Positions 5,839-7,935 of a stretch of DNA of 7,935 nt are shown one piece after another. Source of the stretch: an uncultured Clostridia bacterium. Lineage in GTDB: Bacteria > Bacillota > Clostridia > Oscillospirales > CAG-272. The first letter of the stretch is position 1, and every line of letters starts with the position of its first letter. Below the pieces are notes generated by a model. It was not told the origin of the DNA, made no database searches, and worked only from the letters and a program-made list of their open reading frames with translations. The position numbers and the translations under genes were made by a program. The stretch is from NCBI GenBank assembly GCA_946055715.1, contig CAMGGT010000031.1, positions 1-7,935 of the forward strand, read 5' to 3'.

Positions 5839-5881
5839 ACGCTTTTTTCCTTTGTCAATTATTGCTTTTTCGTTTATGTAT

Positions 5882-5911
5882 TCTATATAAAGTTCATACA
5901 GAAAATGACAA
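5882..5911 (-). promoter_or_regulatory. Putative promoter of the glycoside hydrolase gene
   Basis: On the minus strand TTGTCA (5906-5911) is a good -35. A run of TATATAGA gives a -10 either as TATATA at 16-nt or TATAGA at 18-nt spacing. The transcript would start near 5876, about 38 nt before the ATG. This implies the hydrolase is transcribed separately from comM, which ends 141 bp upstream. Confidence 0.5.
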
Positions 5912-5915
5912 ACCG

Positions 5916-5944
5916 AAAAACGACCGGCGGCAGCGGGCCGCTGC
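5916..5944 (-). terminator. Possible terminator of comM
   Basis: Read leftward from the comM stop codon, GCAGCG-GCC-CGCTGC (5930-5944) forms a 6-bp GC stem. It is followed after 9 nt by TTTTT (5916-5920). The gap between stem and T-run is longer than ideal. An alternative stem, GCGGC/GCCGC, brings the T-run closer. It overlaps the upstream edge of the hydrolase promoter region. Confidence 0.4.
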
Positions 5945-5979
5945 AATGCCCGTTGACTGCTTGACGGGGGCAGGGTAGG

Positions 5980-7548
5980 TCACGCCTTGCGGGGCGTGGC
6001 GGCCTGCCGCTGCCAGTATTTGCGGTCAAGCGAGCGGTACTGGATGGCCTCGGCAATGTGTTCCGCCAGGATGTGCGGGCTTTCGTCCAGGTCGGCGATG
6101 GTGCGCGCCACCCGCAGGATGCGGTCGTGGCCGCGGGCAGACATGCCCATTTTGGCAAACGCATCCGAGAGCAGTTTGTCTGCCGCCTCATCCAGGGCAC
6201 AATGGCGGCGCAGCTGTGCCACGGTCATGCTCGCGTTGCACAGGCACTTGTCTCCCGCCGCGGCAAACCGCGCGGCGGCAAAGGCACGCGCCCGGCAGAC
6301 CCGCTCGCGGATGCGGGCGGAGGGCTCGCCGGGTTTGGTCTTGCCGGACATATCCTCATAGGAGACGGCGGGCACCTCCACCTGCAGGTCCAGCCGGTCA
6401 AGCAGCGGCCCGCTGACCTTGTCAAGATACCCTCTGACCTCCCGCGCCGTGCAGGTGCAGGTATGGTTGGGGTCGCCGAAATAGCCGCACCGGCAGGGGT
6501 TCATGGCACAGACCAAAGTAAACTCGGCGGGGAACTCAAACCGCCCTGCCACGCGGGTCACGGTCACGCGGCCGTCCTCCAGCGGCTGGCGGAGCGCCTC
6601 GCACACGGCCTTGCCGAACTCGGGCAACTCGTCCAGAAACAGCACGCCGCGGTGAGCAAGCGAGATCTCGCCGGGGCGGGGAGACGAGCCGCCGCCCACC
6701 ATCCCCGCCACCGTGACGGTGTGGTGCGGCGAACGGAAGGGGCGCGCCGTCATCAGGCCGCCGGGCAACTGCCCCACCACCGAATGAATGCGCGACACTT
6801 CCAGCGACTCCTCAAAGGTCAGCGGCGGAAGGATGCCGCCCATGCGCTTGGCCAGCATGGATTTGCCCGACCCCGGCGGGCCGACCATCAGCAGATGATG
6901 TCCCCCGGCTGCCGCAATCTCCATGGCGCGCTTGGCCATGTATTGCCCCCGCACCTCCGACATATCCGGCGCGGTCTCCTCGTCCGCGCGCGCCAGCAGG
7001 GCATCCCGGTCAAAGGCGGCGGGCGCTTTGCGGGCACGCCCGCAGAGATGCTCCACCAGTTCCCGCAGGGTATGGAAGCCATACACCTCCATGCCCTCCA
7101 CCACGGCTGCTTCCCGCAGGTTTTCCATCGGCACGGCCATCTTTTTGCGGCCGGCGTCACGCGCGGCCAGACACAGGCACAGCATCCCGTCAATGGGGCG
7201 TATCTCTCCCGAAAGAGACAGCTCCCCCACCATGCACCAGTCCGACAGGTCAAGCTCTCTTGAAATGCACCCGTCGCATTGCAGAAGGGAACAAAGAATC
7301 GCAATATCAAAACCCGACCCCTCTTTTTTGAGGTGGGCGGGGGCGAGATTGACCATCAGATCCAGCTTGGGGAAGGTATATCCGCTGTTTTCGCAGGCGA
7401 AGCGCACCCTGTCGGTCGCCTCTTTGACCGCGTTGTCCGGCAGCCCCACCAGATTGAAGGCGGGCAGGCGGTTCCAACCGCTGCATTCCACCGTCACCTC
7501 AAAGCCATCCACCCCGCGCAGCCCTGCGCTGTAAATGCGTGAAAACAC
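5980..7548 (-). CDS. comM: ComM/YifB, Mg-chelatase-like AAA+ ATPase, 522 aa
   Basis: Cytoplasmic hexameric AAA+ ATPase. In naturally competent bacteria ComM acts as a helicase promoting branch migration during recombination of incoming DNA; in many other bacteria its role is unproven. The N-terminal ChlI/Lon-like domain (about 1-170) contains LVGLPDNAVKEATDRVRFA (33-51) and NLAPAHLKKEGSGFDIAI. The ATPase domain has Walker A GPPGSGKS at 223-230, FRSPHHT at 271-277, Walker B VLFLDE at 302-307, sensor Asn350 and LDRLD (383-387) with a probable arginine finger. Four cysteines (352, 354, 364, 366) form the conserved metal-ribbon-like insert. The Mg_chelatase C domain covers about 410-510. Length is normal (about 500-510 in the family). 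The start is GTG, supported by AAAGGAG 6 nt upstream. It has its own promoter, and no frame break is seen. Confidence 0.95.
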   Translation of the reverse strand: MFSRIYSAGLRGVDGFEVTVECSGWNRLPAFNLVGLPDNAVKEATDRVRFACENSGYTFPKLDLMVNLAPAHLKKEGSGFDIAILCSLLQCDGCISRELDLSDWCMVGELSLSGEIRPIDGMLCLCLAARDAGRKKMAVPMENLREAAVVEGMEVYGFHTLRELVEHLCGRARKAPAAFDRDALLARADEETAPDMSEVRGQYMAKRAMEIAAAGGHHLLMVGPPGSGKSMLAKRMGGILPPLTFEESLEVSRIHSVVGQLPGGLMTARPFRSPHHTVTVAGMVGGGSSPRPGEISLAHRGVLFLDELPEFGKAVCEALRQPLEDGRVTVTRVAGRFEFPAEFTLVCAMNPCRCGYFGDPNHTCTCTAREVRGYLDKVSGPLLDRLDLQVEVPAVSYEDMSGKTKPGEPSARIRERVCRARAFAAARFAAAGDKCLCNASMTVAQLRRHCALDEAADKLLSDAFAKMGMSARGHDRILRVARTIADLDESPHILAEHIAEAIQYRSLDRKYWQRQAATPRKA

Positions 7549-7554
7549 TTGCTG

Positions 7555-7561
7555 CTCCTTT
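7555..7561 (-). promoter_or_regulatory. Ribosome binding site that fixes the GTG start of comM
   Basis: AAAGGAG on the minus strand lies 6 nt before GTG at 7548. The protein then begins M-F-S-R-I-Y, which matches the conserved N-terminus of this family (a short strand leading into G-L-x-G-x-x-G/A). Confidence 0.85.
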
Positions 7562-7642
7562 CCGGCCTTTTTTGTCCGTTGTATGACAGTTTGATCTTAT
7601 GTCACTTTTGTCATCCCGTGAATGTTTCTGCTCTCTGTCATT

Positions 7643-7671
7643 ATCGTACCACATTTCGCCGTGCCTGTCAA
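7643..7671 (-). promoter_or_regulatory. Sigma-A type promoter of comM
   Basis: On the minus strand a perfect TTGACA (7666-7671), a 17-nt spacer and TACGAT (7643-7648). Transcription would start near 7636, giving a leader of almost 90 nt. The leader contains two TGACA copies (7601-7605 and 7610-7614) that could pair with TGTCA at 7584-7588. That is a weak fold, and I assign it no role. Confidence 0.75.
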
Positions 7672-7820
7672 CAAATGCCATCCCGTTTGCCGCCGTGCGG
7701 CGCGACAAAATTGCCGCGCATGGCGAATGAAATGCCTGCGGCACGAAATGTCGACCGACGGCAAAGGATAGATCAGATCTGAACAGGTGAAAAGCGCCCA
7801 CATTTTGGCTTATGACAGGG
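7672..7820. other. Intergenic stretch without a recognisable gene
   Basis: Between the comM promoter and the hairpin at 7821 I see no protein family. Frames crossing it on the minus strand run through both the hairpin and the comM promoter. A small GC dyad (GCCGC-CGT-GCGGC, 7689-7701) is present. The stretch could hold a short rightward RNA ending at the 7821-7868 terminator, or decayed sequence; the sequence does not decide. Confidence 0.5.
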
Positions 7821-7868
7821 CGGGCGCGATGCCATTTGTCGCAAATGGCATCGCGCCCGTCGCTTTTT
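7821..7868 (+). terminator. Strong intrinsic terminator pointing rightward, with no matching gene
   Basis: CGGGCGCGATGCCATTTG pairs perfectly over 18 bp with its complement around a TCG loop, followed by TCGC and TTTTT on the plus strand. Leftward, the stem is followed by CCCTGTCATAAG, which is no terminator tail. The only gene nearby, comM, is transcribed leftward from a promoter to its left, so this terminator belongs to no gene visible in the window. Confidence 0.75.
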
Positions 7869-7935
7869 GGGGCGGCACACCTCGTCCACCACTTCGCGGC
7901 CCCCTCGGAGGGCATTGAATGGCAGACCTTCGCCG

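Noticed and set aside
5839..5946. Extended N-terminus for the glycoside hydrolase, starting at 5946
   Set aside because: It would put 36 residues ahead of a standard lipoprotein signal peptide and would translate through the predicted promoter. The internal ATG has a good ribosome binding site.
6058..7263. Long plus-strand open frame (401 aa) opposite comM
   Set aside because: It is antisense to the conserved ATPase domain, with a His/Arg/Gly-rich composition typical of a GC-rich shadow frame.
7584..7671. Several TGACA/TGTCA boxes around the comM promoter as a regulator-binding array
   Set aside because: One of them is the -35 itself, and spacings (9, 27, 30 nt) are irregular. Five-base matches of this number can occur by chance.
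7499..7915. Minus-strand open frame of 138 aa upstream of and overlapping comM
   Set aside because: It runs through the 18-bp hairpin and the comM promoter and overlaps the comM start. It has no convincing ribosome binding site and no family resemblance.
7907..7935. Possible rightward gene start (GGAGGG, 6 nt, ATG at 7919)
   Set aside because: The site looks good, but fewer than six codons (MADLR) are inside the window, too little to support a gene. Worth a look in the flanking sequence.

Overview
The window looks like chromosomal DNA from a GC-rich member of the Clostridia (Oscillospirales-like Bacillota). This rests on strong AGGAGG-type ribosome binding sites, use of TTG and GTG as well as ATG starts, sigma-A style promoters, a Gram-positive style lipoprotein, and paired AraC and TetR regulators. 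No tRNA, rRNA, CRISPR array or intact transposase is visible. The species assignment is inference from style only.

Left part (1-2498): a divergent pair. A FAD-dependent oxidoreductase of the FAD_oxidored (PF12831-like) type runs leftward from a TTG start and ends at a 17-bp perfect hairpin. An AraC-family regulator runs rightward from a textbook promoter (TTGAAA, 17 nt, TATAAT). The oxidoreductase promoter has a good -10 and no -35, and a dyad lies between the two promoters. The simplest reading is that the AraC protein controls the oxidoreductase and itself.

Middle (2499-2967): an AT-richer, gene-free stretch made of repeats. Two copies of an identical 28-nt sequence each follow a different stem-loop. 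A third stem-loop, related to the second, lies before the end of the TetR gene.

Centre (2968-3950): a two-gene leftward unit of visibly lower GC content. A 119-aa two-helix membrane protein is followed 17 bp later by a TetR-family regulator. A palindrome sits inside the proposed promoter and suggests autoregulation.

Right part (4099-7548): leftward genes. ComM/YifB (Mg-chelatase-like AAA+ ATPase, GTG start, TTGACA promoter) is complete. Then comes a 525-aa secreted lipoprotein with a clan GH-A glycoside hydrolase domain. Just past its stop lies a decayed ~115-bp fragment of a second comM gene, about 89% identical over its best ~95 bp to the intact comM 2 kb away. The hydrolase gene is therefore bracketed by a whole comM and a comM scrap in the same orientation.

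Right end (7672-7935): no convincing gene. It holds an 18-bp perfect hairpin with a T-run that points away from comM. No obviously new multi-gene system is present. The comM scrap, the modular repeats and the orphan terminator are the observations most worth following.
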